Notes under the pieces: generated by a model
Databases searched by the model: none
The model's input: only the letters and a program-made list of their open reading frames with translations
Told to the model about the DNA's origin: nothing
NCBI RefSeq assembly: GCF_025961575.1
Contig: NZ_JAOQNX010000020.1
Span: forward strand, 40,318 to 104,317
Direction of reading: 5' to 3'
Origin: Rhodoblastus acidophilus
GTDB lineage: Bacteria; Pseudomonadota; Alphaproteobacteria; Rhizobiales; Beijerinckiaceae
Length of the DNA stretch: 64,000 nt
Position numbers and translations under genes: made by a program
Part shown: in pieces, positions 17,421 to 25,968 of the stretch
How positions within the stretch are numbered: position 1 is the first letter of the stretch
Layout: each line of letters opens with the position of its first letter

Positions 17421-18206
17421 CTACGTCGAATCGGACATGACGTATCGACTGGGAGGCTGGCCGGTGAAACGGCGAAACATCGCCGCGAAGGCGCCGGGCG
17501 TGTCATAGCCAAGATCGGCTGCGATGACGCCGATCGGCGCGCCCGCAGCGATGCGTGGCAATGCGAGAACCACGCGGGCTTGTTGCCGCCAGTGTTGGAA
17601 GGACAGACCGGTTTCCTCGGCAAACAGGCGCGCCAAGGTTCGTGCTGATGCGCCTGTGATCTTTCCCCATTCCGCCAGCGTCCGATTATTGTCGGGGCGC
17701 AGCAAAAGCGCCGTGCAAACCCGGGTCAGGCGAGGGTCGCGTCCGATGGGCAGGCGCCAAGGGGCATCGGTCTCCCAGTCTAATTCCATCAGAATCAGGG
17801 TCATGATCAGGCCGTCTCGCCCGTCCGCCGGGTAGTCTTCAGGGATAGAAACGGCTCTGACCAGCAGTTCCCGCAACAGCGCCGATATGCTCACGACAGT
17901 TGGCTGCGCCGGGAACGTTGTCGGAATTTTCTCTGGATGGACGAAGACGGTTCGAAGCTCGACCGTACCCATCGCGCGCAAACTATGGACGAGATGAGGC
18001 GGCATCCACAGGGCGCGTTGCGGAGGAATGATCCACAAGTCGCTGCCAGCGGACATTTCCATGACGCCCGACACGGCATAGACGATTTGGCCGCGTTCAT
18101 GTCGGTGGGGAAGTACGATGGTCCCATTTTCATAGGTTCGCGTCAGCGCCCTTACCGGTGGGCCAGCGAGTTCGCCTTGGACCGTTTGCGGTTGGTACAA
18201 CGTCAT
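17421..18206 (-). CDS. AraC-family regulator with cupin sensor domain
   Basis: From the ATG at 18206 the protein has 261 residues, the usual length for cupin-AraC regulators. The N-terminal cupin is marked by TIVLPHRHERGQIVYAVSG, and the C-terminal double helix-turn-helix by TLAEWGKITGASARTLARLF and AAGAPIGVIAADLGYDTPGAF, then FRRFTGQPPSRYV. The open frame extends 50 codons further upstream to 18356, but that part is unlike the family. It is oriented with the hydrolase gene downstream and divergent from the thiamine-diphosphate gene upstream; the first is the more likely target. Confidence 0.88.
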   Translation of the reverse strand: MTLYQPQTVQGELAGPPVRALTRTYENGTIVLPHRHERGQIVYAVSGVMEMSAGSDLWIIPPQRALWMPPHLVHSLRAMGTVELRTVFVHPEKIPTTFPAQPTVVSISALLRELLVRAVSIPEDYPADGRDGLIMTLILMELDWETDAPWRLPIGRDPRLTRVCTALLLRPDNNRTLAEWGKITGASARTLARLFAEETGLSFQHWRQQARVVLALPRIAAGAPIGVIAADLGYDTPGAFAAMFRRFTGQPPSRYVMSDST

Positions 18207-18376
18207 GTCGAGTTTTCCGTGGCGCCCACGTGAATAGCAGAAGACGCGGCAGGTCGAGAATGCGATGCCTTCAAGCTTTGACGGTTGCGTATCGGCCGGG
18301 CCTTCACCGCATTGTTGCTGGAGGCGCCCCCGGCTTTTTGCCATGATCGCGCCCAATGCGACGAGAGGGGCGAGCC

Positions 18377-20092
18377 ATGACCACTGGCGCCGACTTCATT
18401 CTGAACGCCCTGGTCCAGGAAGGCCTGACACATCTCTTCATGGTGCCGGGCGGGCTGGTCGATCCGTTCCTGCCCGCGCTGGCGCGCCAGCCGAAACTGC
18501 AGCCGATCGTCGCCGCCCATGAGGCCGGCGCCGCTTATATGGCGGACGGCTACGCCCGCGCGACGGGCCGTTTCGGGGTTGCGCTCGGCATTGGCGGGCC
18601 CGGCCTGTGCAATATGGCGACGGCGGTCGCCGCGGCCAAAACCGACGCCTCGCCGGTCCTGGTGCTGAGCGGCGAAATCCCGACCGACATGGAGGGGCTC
18701 GGCGAATTCCAGGACGCCAGTCAGGCGACCCTCGACGACACCGCGGTGATGAAGCCGCTCACGCGCCTGTCCGCGACGGTGGCGAGCGCGCGCTGTCTCG
18801 ATCACTGGCTGCGCCGCGCTCTGACCGCCATGTGGACGCAGCCCCAGGGCCCGGCGCATCTGTCGGTGACGCGCGACGCCATGACATCAGCCTGTGCGGC
18901 GGACTACAAACCGGTTTCCCCTTATTTCGACGCGTTTTCCCCCCTGAGCCGGCCCGCGGCCCTGGCCGCCCTGAAACTCTTGGAGACCGGGCCCAAAATC
19001 GCCTTCCTCGCCGGCGCCGGCGTCGAGCACGACGACGCGGCGGGCGCGCTAAAAACGGTCGCCGAGCGCTGGTCGATCCCCGTCGCCACCACGCTGCGCG
19101 CCAAGGGCGTGTTCCCGGAAGACCACGACCTGTCGCTCGGCGTGTTCGGCTATGCGGGCGCCCGCCACGCGACCGCCGCCATTTTGAACGATCCGGCGGA
19201 CGTGCTGGTCGTGCTCGGCTCCGGTTTCAATGAGCGCGACACCATGCACTGGACCCTGGACGGAAGCGCGCAAAAACCCCTCATCATTCATGTCAACACT
19301 GACATGGAGATTCTGGCGGCTCATGGCGTCGCCGGCCATATCGCGCCCGGCGATTGCCATGCCTTCCTCAATTTGATGCAGGAGCGCGCGTCCGCGCTCG
19401 ACGCTGCGCTGGCGGCGGGCGCGCCGCAGCGGCGGGCGTGGCTCGCCAACATCAAGGCGGCGCCGCGCCTTTACGACATCGAAAACTGCGCGAGTCCAGC
19501 AAAACCCCTACATCCCGCAACCGCAATCGCGGCCCTTCGCAAAATTTTTCCGCGCGACGGCGTCGTGCTGATCGATTCCGGCGCCCACCGCGCCTTTGCC
19601 GGGCATTATTGGCGATCCTACATGCCGCGCACCTACATCTCCGCCACCAATCTGGGCCCCATGGGCTGGGCGATTCCCGCCAGCGTCGGCGTGCAATGCG
19701 CGCGCCCCGACCGCCGCGTCGCCGTGCTCACCGGCGACGGCTGCATGCTGATGCACGGCATGGAGGTGCAGACGGCGGCGCGCTACAACCTTCCCATCCT
19801 CTTTGTCGTGCTCAACAACAGCGCTTTGGGAAACGTCTGGCTGCGCGCCCATGAACTGGGCGAACTGCCCGCGGAACTCACCAGCCTTCCCGACCACGAC
19901 TGGGCGGGATTCGCCCGATCGCTTGGCGCGCGAGGCTACACGGTCACCGACCCTTCAGCCTTGGAGGAGACGATTCGCCAGGCGCTGGCGGCAAAAACAA
20001 CGGCGCTCATCGACATCAAAACCGCCAAAAATTGTCCGACGCCGGTCTATGATTTCAACGCCGGCGCAAAATCCTGGTCCTATCACGAATAA
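18377..20092 (+). CDS. Thiamine-diphosphate-dependent enzyme, acetolactate-synthase-like
   Basis: The 571-residue enzyme has the three-domain ThDP fold. The cofactor-activating glutamate is Glu49 (AAHEAGAAYMADGYARATG region), and the Mg-ThDP motif GDG...NN is TGDGCMLMHGMEV followed by LFVVLNN near residues 455-485. The middle domain (SRPAALAALKLL through VVLGSGFN) is the FAD/regulatory-like fold. It is related to acetolactate synthase, benzoylformate decarboxylase and sulfoacetaldehyde acetyltransferase; which reaction it performs is not evident. The ATG at 18377 follows GAGGGGCGAG; an ATG 21 bases upstream lacks a site. The CMD-like gene begins 9 bases after its stop. Confidence 0.85.
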   Translation: MTTGADFILNALVQEGLTHLFMVPGGLVDPFLPALARQPKLQPIVAAHEAGAAYMADGYARATGRFGVALGIGGPGLCNMATAVAAAKTDASPVLVLSGEIPTDMEGLGEFQDASQATLDDTAVMKPLTRLSATVASARCLDHWLRRALTAMWTQPQGPAHLSVTRDAMTSACAADYKPVSPYFDAFSPLSRPAALAALKLLETGPKIAFLAGAGVEHDDAAGALKTVAERWSIPVATTLRAKGVFPEDHDLSLGVFGYAGARHATAAILNDPADVLVVLGSGFNERDTMHWTLDGSAQKPLIIHVNTDMEILAAHGVAGHIAPGDCHAFLNLMQERASALDAALAAGAPQRRAWLANIKAAPRLYDIENCASPAKPLHPATAIAALRKIFPRDGVVLIDSGAHRAFAGHYWRSYMPRTYISATNLGPMGWAIPASVGVQCARPDRRVAVLTGDGCMLMHGMEVQTAARYNLPILFVVLNNSALGNVWLRAHELGELPAELTSLPDHDWAGFARSLGARGYTVTDPSALEETIRQALAAKTTALIDIKTAKNCPTPVYDFNAGAKSWSYHE

Positions 20093-20101
20093 GGACTCGC
20101 C

Positions 20102-20635
20102 ATGCCTGTGCTGCAAATGGACCCCGCAAAACTGCCGGCGCCGGCCCGCGCGCTGTTCGACGCCATCGCCGACAAGCGCAAGGCGCGCGGCCAGGGGTTT
20201 GGCGGCCCCTATACAGCGCTGTTCAACCATCCCGAACTGGCGCGGCGCGTGGAAGAGCTCGGATTCTACCTCAAATTCGAGGGCGCGCTGCCCCGGCCGG
20301 TCTATCAGTTCATCGTGCTCAGTGTGGCGCATGCGACCGGCGCGGGTTTCGAATGGCATGACCATGTGGAGCACGCGCGCGCCGCCGGTCTTTCGGCAGA
20401 GCTGATCGACGCCATCGGCGCCGGCCGGACGGAAACGCTGCCGCCCCCCTATGCGCTGCTCGCCGAGATCCTCGCCCGGACAATGGCGTGGCGCGCCGTA
20501 CCCGAGGAGATGCAGACACGCGCCGCCGCGCAATGGGGCGTCGAGGGCCTGGTTGAGATCGTGGTCGTCTGCGGCTTCTACCAGATGTTCGCCGCGATCA
20601 ATCAGGGTTTCGATATCCAGCCCTCGTCCCGATGA
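20102..20635 (+). CDS. Carboxymuconolactone-decarboxylase-like protein lacking the redox CxxC
   Basis: This 177-residue protein has the all-helical CMD/AhpD fold: PARALFDAIADKR, the HPELARRVEELG segment, LPRPVYQFIVLSVAHATG and EWHDHVEHARAAGL. In peroxidase members the last helix carries Cys-x-x-Cys; here the matching segment is GFEWHDHVEHA with no cysteine, so a peroxidase role is unlikely and a decarboxylase/lactonase-like or structural role is more plausible. It is translated with the ThDP enzyme 9 bases upstream. The pair probably serves one catabolic step on an unidentified acid. The gene starts at the ATG at 20102. Confidence 0.75.
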   Translation: MPVLQMDPAKLPAPARALFDAIADKRKARGQGFGGPYTALFNHPELARRVEELGFYLKFEGALPRPVYQFIVLSVAHATGAGFEWHDHVEHARAAGLSAELIDAIGAGRTETLPPPYALLAEILARTMAWRAVPEEMQTRAAAQWGVEGLVEIVVVCGFYQMFAAINQGFDIQPSSR

Positions 20636-20645
20636 GCGGCGACGA

Positions 20646-21543
20646 TCATTTTTGCAAGGGCGCGACCTTGGAAGCGGGCTTGCGCGCGCCGATCAGAAAG
20701 ACTCCCGCAATCGCGATCGCCATGCCGACGACCTGCACCGAGCCGCTCGTCGAACAGCGCATAGGCCATGAGCGCCGTGCAGGCGGGGATGAGATAAAAC
20801 AGACTGGAGACGCCGGAGACGGCGTGCTGGCGGATCAGCAGCATCAGCAGCAGGATGGCGCCGATCGACAGCGCCAGCACCAGCCAGCCGAGCGCGAAAA
20901 TGAACTTCGGCGACCAGGTGACCGTTCGGGTCTCGAACAGCAGGGCCGCCGCGCCGATGATCGCCAGCGCGCCAAAATATTGCCAGACCGCGCCGCCCAC
21001 CAGATCGACGCTGGTCGCGAATTTTTTCTGGTAGAGCGTGCCGGCGGTCATGGACATGAGGGCGATGGCCGCCGCGCTCAGGGTGGCGGCGTCGACGCCG
21101 GACTCGAGGCCCGCCTGGCGGTCGGCGAGCTTGGGGGCGATGATGAGCAGTGCGCCGAGAAGGCCGAGCCCCAGTCCCGCCCAATGGCGCGCCGCAAGCC
21201 TCTCCCCGAGCAGCGGCCCCGCCAGCACGCCGGTCAGGATCGGCTGCAGACTGACGATCAAGGCGATCACGCCGGCCGGCATGCCATGCCGGATCGCCCA
21301 GAACACGCCGCCCAGATAGCCTCCATGGATCAAAGCGCCGACGAAGGCCGCATGCCCCCGCGCCCGCCATCCGCCGGTCAAGGATCCGCGCAGCAACGCC
21401 ACCGGCGCCAGCAGCAGGAGCGCCAGAATGAACCGCAGCGACAGAAAGGTGAAAGGCTCGGCGTCGGCCGCGCCGAGTTTCGAGCCGATGAAGCCCGAGG
21501 ACCACAGCACGACGAACAATGCGGGAGCGAGGCGCAGCAGCAT
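20646..21543 (-). pseudogene. Frameshifted EamA/DMT-family transporter
   Basis: From the ATG at 21543 the frame encodes about ten hydrophobic segments of an EamA drug/metabolite exporter (FVVLWSSGFIGSKLGA at the start, GVIALIVSLQPILTGVLAGP in the middle). Near 20740-20745, after the LFDERLG segment, the frame moves into non-membrane sequence, while the +1 frame continues as the expected last helix (VQVVGMAIAIAGVFLIGARK) and stops at 20646-20648. A single lost 5-base unit GGCTC from a GGCTCGGCTC run would explain this exactly. It is either a real recent mutation or a sequencing error. The substrate is unknown. Confidence 0.75.
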
Positions 21544-21652
21544 GAAAGGCAAGTCCCGGGCAGGCGGAGGCTGTGACCTATGGTTACTTCGGCTCGGCTC
21601 CGCCGTCGACGGCTTCGGCGCGCCTGCGACCCCTTGCGCCCCCCTTTTGCGC

Positions 21653-21680
21653 TTGACCTTTCCGTCCCCCTCCCTTATGA
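21653..21680 (+). promoter_or_regulatory. Promoter of rpmB
   Basis: TTGACC (21653-21658) and TTATGA (21675-21680) have a 16-base spacer and lie about 150 bases before the rpmB start. This is the best sigma-70-like promoter seen in the stretch. Confidence 0.55.
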
Positions 21681-21696
21681 ACGCGCACCTAGCCGT

Positions 21697-21728
21697 GCGC
21701 GGAAAACCTTCCGCGCCGCTTTTGTTTT
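21697..21728 (+). promoter_or_regulatory. Attenuator-like hairpin in the rpmB leader
   Basis: GCGCGGAA and TTCCGCGC form a perfect 8-bp stem with an AACC loop, then CGC and a T-rich run TTTTGTTTT. It has the shape of an intrinsic terminator placed between the rpmB promoter and its start codon, as expected for leader-controlled ribosomal protein synthesis. Confidence 0.5.
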
Positions 21729-21831
21729 CAAGAGCGATCAACGGTTTCCACGAATTTCGGCCGCGAGGCCAAACCGGGACGGGACGCCGCACACGTCCAG
21801 CGCCGGCGAGCAAAAGTTGAAAGGAACACCC

Positions 21832-22125
21832 ATGTCCCGCCGTTGCGAATTGACCGGCAAGGCTGTCCAGACCGGCAACCTCGTCAGCCACTCGAACCGC
21901 AAGACCCGCACCCGTTTCCTGCCGAATCTGGTGAACGTGTCGCTGATCTCCGATTCCCTGCAGCGCTCGGTGCGCCTGCGCATCGCCGCCGCCGCCCTGC
22001 GCTCGGTCGAGCATCGCGGCGGCCTCGACGCCTTCCTGCTCAAGGCCCGCGACGCCGAGCTGTCGATGAACGCGCTCAAGCTGAAGCGCGAAATCATCAA
22101 GAAGCTCGAAGTCGCCGCCGCCTGA
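21832..22125 (+). CDS. rpmB: Large ribosomal subunit protein bL28
   Basis: The 97-residue protein is bL28: it starts [16 protein letters not shown], has [12 protein letters not shown], and ends in an alanine-rich tail, the usual alphaproteobacterial form. It is basic and contacts 23S rRNA in the 50S subunit. The ATG at 21832 is preceded by AAGGAA. The gene has its own promoter (21653), a leader with a terminator-like hairpin and an intrinsic terminator directly after the stop, so it is transcribed alone. It shows no unusual residues. Confidence 0.98.
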   Translation: MSRRCELTGKAVQTGNLVSHSNRKTRTRFLPNLVNVSLISDSLQRSVRLRIAAAALRSVEHRGGLDAFLLKARDAELSMNALKLKREIIKKLEVAAA

Positions 22126-22147
22126 GCGTTTTAGAGCCACAAACGCG

Positions 22148-22176
22148 AAACGGGCCCTTGTCGGGGCCCGTTTTTG
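22148..22176 (+). terminator. Rho-independent terminator of rpmB
   Basis: AACGGGCCC and GGGCCCGTT form a 9-bp stem around a short TTGTCG loop, followed by a TTTTTGTTTG run. Confidence 0.9.
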
Positions 22177-22200
22177 TTTGCGCCGTCAGTCCCGGCGCGC

Positions 22201-22869
22201 CTACAGGACCGTCACCGGCGTGCCGACCTTGACGCGATTGTAGAGGTCGACCACGTCGTCGTTCATCATGCGGATGCAGCCGGACGACACGTTCTGGCCG
22301 ATGGTCCAGGGCTCGTTGGTGCCGTGGATGCGATACATCGACGATCCCAGATAAAGCGCGCGGGCGCCGAGCGGATTTTCCGGGCCGCCCTCCATATAGC
22401 GCGGCAGGTCCGGCCGGCGGCGCAGCATGTCCGGCGGCGGCGTCCAGGCCGGCCATTCCGCCTTGCGGCTGACGGTCTTTTGGCCGCCCCATTCGAAGCC
22501 GGGGCGGGCGACGCCAATGCCATAGCGGATGGCCTGGCCGGGCGCGGTGATCAGATAGAGATAGTGGCTGCGCGTATCCACCACGATCGAGCCGACCCTG
22601 GCGCCGCCCGCATAAGACACCGGCTGCCGGCGCCATTGGTCCGACAGCACGTCGCGGGTGGCGGGCGCATAGTCGGGCTCGCGGTAAGGCGGCGCATAGG
22701 CGCTCGGCCGCTGGCGCGGCATGCGCTGCTGTGGCGCCGGCCGCCCCTGCGGCTGGCCGCCAAAGAGGAAATCAACCAGTCCGCCGCCGTAATCCTGCGC
22801 CTGGGCGGGCATTGCGATGAAAAGGCCGAGACCGCAAAGCAGCGGCGGCAGAATGCGTGATTTGTGCAT
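22201..22869 (-). CDS. L,D-transpeptidase (YkuD domain)
   Basis: The 222-residue protein carries a signal peptide (about residues 1-25, ending AMPAQAQ). A proline/arginine-rich spacer (PQGRPAPQQRMPRQRPS) follows, and then a YkuD catalytic domain with the histidine of YRIHGTNEP and the catalytic cysteine in SSGCIRM near residue 205. It forms 3-3 cross-links in peptidoglycan or attaches proteins to it, in the periplasm. The start is the ATG at 22869; an in-frame ATG at 22911 would add 14 residues before the signal peptide and is unlikely. The gene stands alone. Confidence 0.9.
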   Translation of the reverse strand: MHKSRILPPLLCGLGLFIAMPAQAQDYGGGLVDFLFGGQPQGRPAPQQRMPRQRPSAYAPPYREPDYAPATRDVLSDQWRRQPVSYAGGARVGSIVVDTRSHYLYLITAPGQAIRYGIGVARPGFEWGGQKTVSRKAEWPAWTPPPDMLRRRPDLPRYMEGGPENPLGARALYLGSSMYRIHGTNEPWTIGQNVSSGCIRMMNDDVVDLYNRVKVGTPVTVL

Positions 22870-22950
22870 GGCCAAAATCCTGGAACGCCTGACTCCACCA
22901 ATATAAACCATGAATCTTCAGCATGAAGATTTACCGTAAGTCGTAGTTAT

Positions 22951-24411
22951 TCAAGTGATAATGGTAAACGTACGGTTCAAAAACTTGTTACGGCGCATGA
23001 GCGGAACCATTTTGGCGAGGAAGGCGGCGCGCAGTCCGGCGAGATCGGTCAGCGCCACCACGGCGGCGTAAAAGGCTCCCGCGATCGCCATTTGCGCGAT
23101 CATCTGCAGCAGCCCCGGATGCGTGTTTCGGAACGGTCCCGCAAGCGCCGCCATGCCCGCGCTCGCCAAGACGCTCCAGACCAGATCGCGCGCCGGCGGC
23201 CATTGCGGCCGGTTGGCCCGGGCGAAGCCCAGCAGGGTCAGCAGGCCCAAAGCCATGGCGAGGCTTTGCGCCAAAGCAAGGCTCGACGCGTCTTCCGCCC
23301 GCGGCAGAATCAGGAAAATCACGGGATCGGCGACGCAGACGACCAAAGCGGCGACCACCACCGGCCGGGTTTTCCGCGCGATCTGGAAAACGGCGTTGAG
23401 CGCGAACTGGCTGAGGCCCAGACAGAACAGGCCGGGCAGCATGAGAGTGAGGAAAAGGCCGAAGGCGCCGCGATAGGCCTGCGGCACGATCAACACTTCC
23501 ACGGAGGGCAGCACGATCCAGATGCCGACGCAGGCTGGCAGCAGAATGGCGAAGACCACGGCCATGTTGCGGGCGATCTGCTCGCGCGCCTTGTCCAAGC
23601 CGTGCAGATCGTGGGCGCGCACGGCGATCTGGAACAGCAGCACGTCGAGCGCCGAGCCGAGCGCGGCGACGGCGCGCAGCCCGAGATCATAGGCCAAGGC
23701 GAAGCGCCCGGTTTCGGCAAAGCCGAAAAAGCGCGTCGCCAGCTCGCGGTTCACCAAAGGGATCAACTGATAAAGCACCACGGCCGCGACAATGGGCGCG
23801 GCATAGGCCCCATAGCAGCGCATCAACCGTCGATCGGCTTTTTCGAAGCCCGCGCCGGGATCGTGCAAATGCTGGTAGGAAAAGGCCAGCGCCCCCAAAA
23901 GGCTGATCATGCCTGCGGCCAAAGTGACCCGCGCCGAGCCGGTCGCCCAGGCGCCGCCGGCCATGCACAGCAGCGAAAACATGTTTTTGATGACGACGAT
24001 GCGCATATACAGCCGGTCGTCGAACCGGGCGCGGGCGAGCGCGGTCTGGTAGTCGAACAGGCCATTGGCGAAGGAGGCGGCGAAGGCCAGCGCCAGGAGG
24101 TCGCGGGGCAGGGAGGTTTCGGGCCCCAGCAGGGCCACCAGCGCCACCAGCGGAACGAAGCCGATCGTCACCAGTGCGAAGGCGGCGTCGAGCGTCGCCC
24201 GCACCCTGGGCTTGGCGTCACGGGTCCGCACCGAATAAAACCGGATCGCGCATTGGCGAATCCATTCGAACATCAGCGCCTGGCCGAAGATCATCACGCC
24301 GATCGCCAGCGCGAAACGCCCATATTCCTCGGGCCCCAAGAATTTGGCGACGATCAGGCCGACGATCAGATTGAAGATCGTGTTGATGAGAAAGGCGAAA
24401 ACAATCCTCAT
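22951..24411 (-). CDS. Oligosaccharide flippase (Wzx/MATE-like)
   Basis: The 486-residue inner-membrane protein has about 12-14 hydrophobic segments and the opening LINTIFNLIVGLIVAKFLGPEEYGRFAL typical of polysaccharide-unit flippases (landmark residues 8-35). It would move undecaprenyl-linked glycans across the membrane for surface polysaccharide export. No glycosyltransferase or polymerase genes sit beside it, so the glycan is unknown. The start codon is an ATG at 24411 without an obvious Shine-Dalgarno sequence. The C-terminus ends in a basic stretch (MRRNKFLNRTF). Confidence 0.8.
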   Translation of the reverse strand: MRIVFAFLINTIFNLIVGLIVAKFLGPEEYGRFALAIGVMIFGQALMFEWIRQCAIRFYSVRTRDAKPRVRATLDAAFALVTIGFVPLVALVALLGPETSLPRDLLALAFAASFANGLFDYQTALARARFDDRLYMRIVVIKNMFSLLCMAGGAWATGSARVTLAAGMISLLGALAFSYQHLHDPGAGFEKADRRLMRCYGAYAAPIVAAVVLYQLIPLVNRELATRFFGFAETGRFALAYDLGLRAVAALGSALDVLLFQIAVRAHDLHGLDKAREQIARNMAVVFAILLPACVGIWIVLPSVEVLIVPQAYRGAFGLFLTLMLPGLFCLGLSQFALNAVFQIARKTRPVVVAALVVCVADPVIFLILPRAEDASSLALAQSLAMALGLLTLLGFARANRPQWPPARDLVWSVLASAGMAALAGPFRNTHPGLLQMIAQMAIAGAFYAAVVALTDLAGLRAAFLAKMVPLMRRNKFLNRTFTIIT

Positions 24412-24516
24412 GGCGTAACGTCAGGCGGGCGGGCGCGGCGGGGTCTCATCGGCTGTTTTTAACGCGGCGCGCATAAGAAAGTCTTGCTGGAGCCAGACGC
24501 GAGGCTTACAAAGCCT

Positions 24517-24576
24517 TTGTGGCCTCTTTGAGCCGGCCGGCTTGCCGCCACGTGATCGCAATCAAGCGCTAAAAGG
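24517..24576 (+). promoter_or_regulatory. SAM-II riboswitch upstream of metZ
   Basis: GTGGC (24519-24523) pairs with GCCAC (24547-24551) across TTTG and the GCCGGCCGGCTTGC loop, and the ATCAAG-CGCTAAAAGG segment follows as the pseudoknot/ligand strand. This matches, from memory, the SAM-II (metA) motif of alphaproteobacteria, which sits before metA, metX and metZ. It would repress translation of metZ when S-adenosylmethionine is plentiful. The match is by motif; no folding was run. Confidence 0.75.
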
Positions 24577-24635
24577 CCGGGCAATCCAACCATTGCTCGC
24601 CCCAATTCGCCGCTCTTGCGGCGCAGGGAACTCTC

Positions 24636-25841
24636 ATGTCCGCTTACGACCGTCCCGCCCTCGATCCCAAAAACCTCCGCCCGCGCACCCAGCTCGTCCA
24701 TGGCGGCTCCGCCCGCTCCGGCTTCGGCGAGACGTCGGAAGCATTGTTCCTGACGCAAGGCTTTGTCTACAACAGCGCCGAACAGGCGGCGGGACGTTTT
24801 ACCGGCGAAGACGAGGGCTTTCAGTACAGCCGTTTTGGCAATCCCACCGTCGCCATGTTCGAGGAGCGCATGGCGCTGCTCGAAGGCGCGGAAGCGGCGC
24901 GCGCCACGGCGACCGGCATGGCCGCGGTGACCACGGCGCTGATGGGCCAGGTGAAGGCGGGCGATCATGTCGTCGCCTCGCGCGCCCTGTTCGGCTCCTG
25001 TCTTTACATCGTCCAGGACCTGCTGCCGCGGTTCGGCGTGGAATCCACGCTGGTCGACGGCCACGATCTCGCGCAATGGAAGGCGGCGCTGCGCCCCAAC
25101 ACCAAGACCGCGTTTCTGGAGAGCCCCACCAATCCGAATCTGAGCGTGCTCGATATTTCGGGAATCGCCGAGATTGTGCATTCCGTGGGCGCGACGCTGG
25201 TGGTGGACAATGTGTTCGCCACGCCGATGATGCAGAAGCCCCTCGAACTGGGCGCCGATTGCGTGGTCTATTCCGCCACAAAACACATTGACGGCCAGGG
25301 CCGCTGTCTCGGCGGCGTCGTCCTGGGCTCCAAGGCGTTCATCGACACGCACATCCAGGTCTACATCCGCCAGACCGGCCCGTCGCTCTCCCCCTTCAAC
25401 GCCTGGGTGCTGTTGAAAGGCCTGGAAACCCTGCCGCTGCGCATCGCCCAGCAGCAGGACAGCGCCGCGAAACTGGCGGATTTCCTGGCGAGCGAACCAA
25501 AAATTTCCCGCGTGTTCTATCCCGGCCGCGCCGATCATCCGCAGGCCGAACTGGCGCGCCGGCAGATGAAGGGCGGCTCGACCATGATCGCGCTGGAGGT
25601 GAAGGGCGGCCAGGCCGAGGCCTTCCGCTTTTCCAATGCGCTGGAAGTGATCAAAATCTCCAACAATCTCGGCGACGCCAAGAGCCTGATCACCCATCCT
25701 TCGACGACGACGCACCAACGCCTGACCGAAGAGGCCCGCCTCGCCGTCGGCGTCACCCAGGGCATGTTGCGGCTGTCGGTGGGCCTAGAGGATGCAGACG
25801 ATCTGATCGACGATCTCAAGCGCGGCCTGGCGGCCGTCTAG
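24636..25841 (+). CDS. metZ: O-succinylhomoserine sulfhydrylase
   Basis: The 401-residue PLP enzyme makes homocysteine directly from an acylhomoserine and sulfide, in methionine synthesis. The PLP lysine is Lys216 in YSATKHIDGQGR. The N-terminal segment TQLVHGGSARSGFGETSEALFLTQGF and the C-terminal SLITHPSTTTH / LRLSVGLED pattern are those of MetZ, rather than cystathionine gamma-synthase. It starts at the ATG at 24636 after AGGGA. The SAM-II riboswitch just upstream supports the assignment. No other methionine gene is linked. Confidence 0.95.
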   Translation: MSAYDRPALDPKNLRPRTQLVHGGSARSGFGETSEALFLTQGFVYNSAEQAAGRFTGEDEGFQYSRFGNPTVAMFEERMALLEGAEAARATATGMAAVTTALMGQVKAGDHVVASRALFGSCLYIVQDLLPRFGVESTLVDGHDLAQWKAALRPNTKTAFLESPTNPNLSVLDISGIAEIVHSVGATLVVDNVFATPMMQKPLELGADCVVYSATKHIDGQGRCLGGVVLGSKAFIDTHIQVYIRQTGPSLSPFNAWVLLKGLETLPLRIAQQQDSAAKLADFLASEPKISRVFYPGRADHPQAELARRQMKGGSTMIALEVKGGQAEAFRFSNALEVIKISNNLGDAKSLITHPSTTTHQRLTEEARLAVGVTQGMLRLSVGLEDADDLIDDLKRGLAAV

Positions 25842-25896
25842 GCGAGGCGAGAGAAGCACCTCACGTTAAAATCTGTCGCGATTTTCCGGCGCGCGT

Positions 25897-25953
25897 CCTT
25901 CTCCCCTTGCGGGAGAAGGTGGCGCGCCAGCGCCGGATGAGGGGTTCGTCCCG
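25897..25953. repeat. Dispersed palindromic repeat, family B
   Basis: CTTCTCCCCTTGCGGGAGAAG, then GTGGCGCGCC-AGCGCCGGATGAGGGGTTCGTCCC. It lies between metZ and the 3' end of the DUF2147 gene. Confidence 0.8.
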
Positions 25954-25968
25954 GCGCACCAGCCCGCG

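Noticed and set aside
16101..18376. Second copy of the tRNA-Pro 3' end (attR) downstream
   Set aside because: I looked for the GGTTCGAATCCTCTC string again up to 18376 and did not see it, so the far edge of the presumed insertion is not defined.
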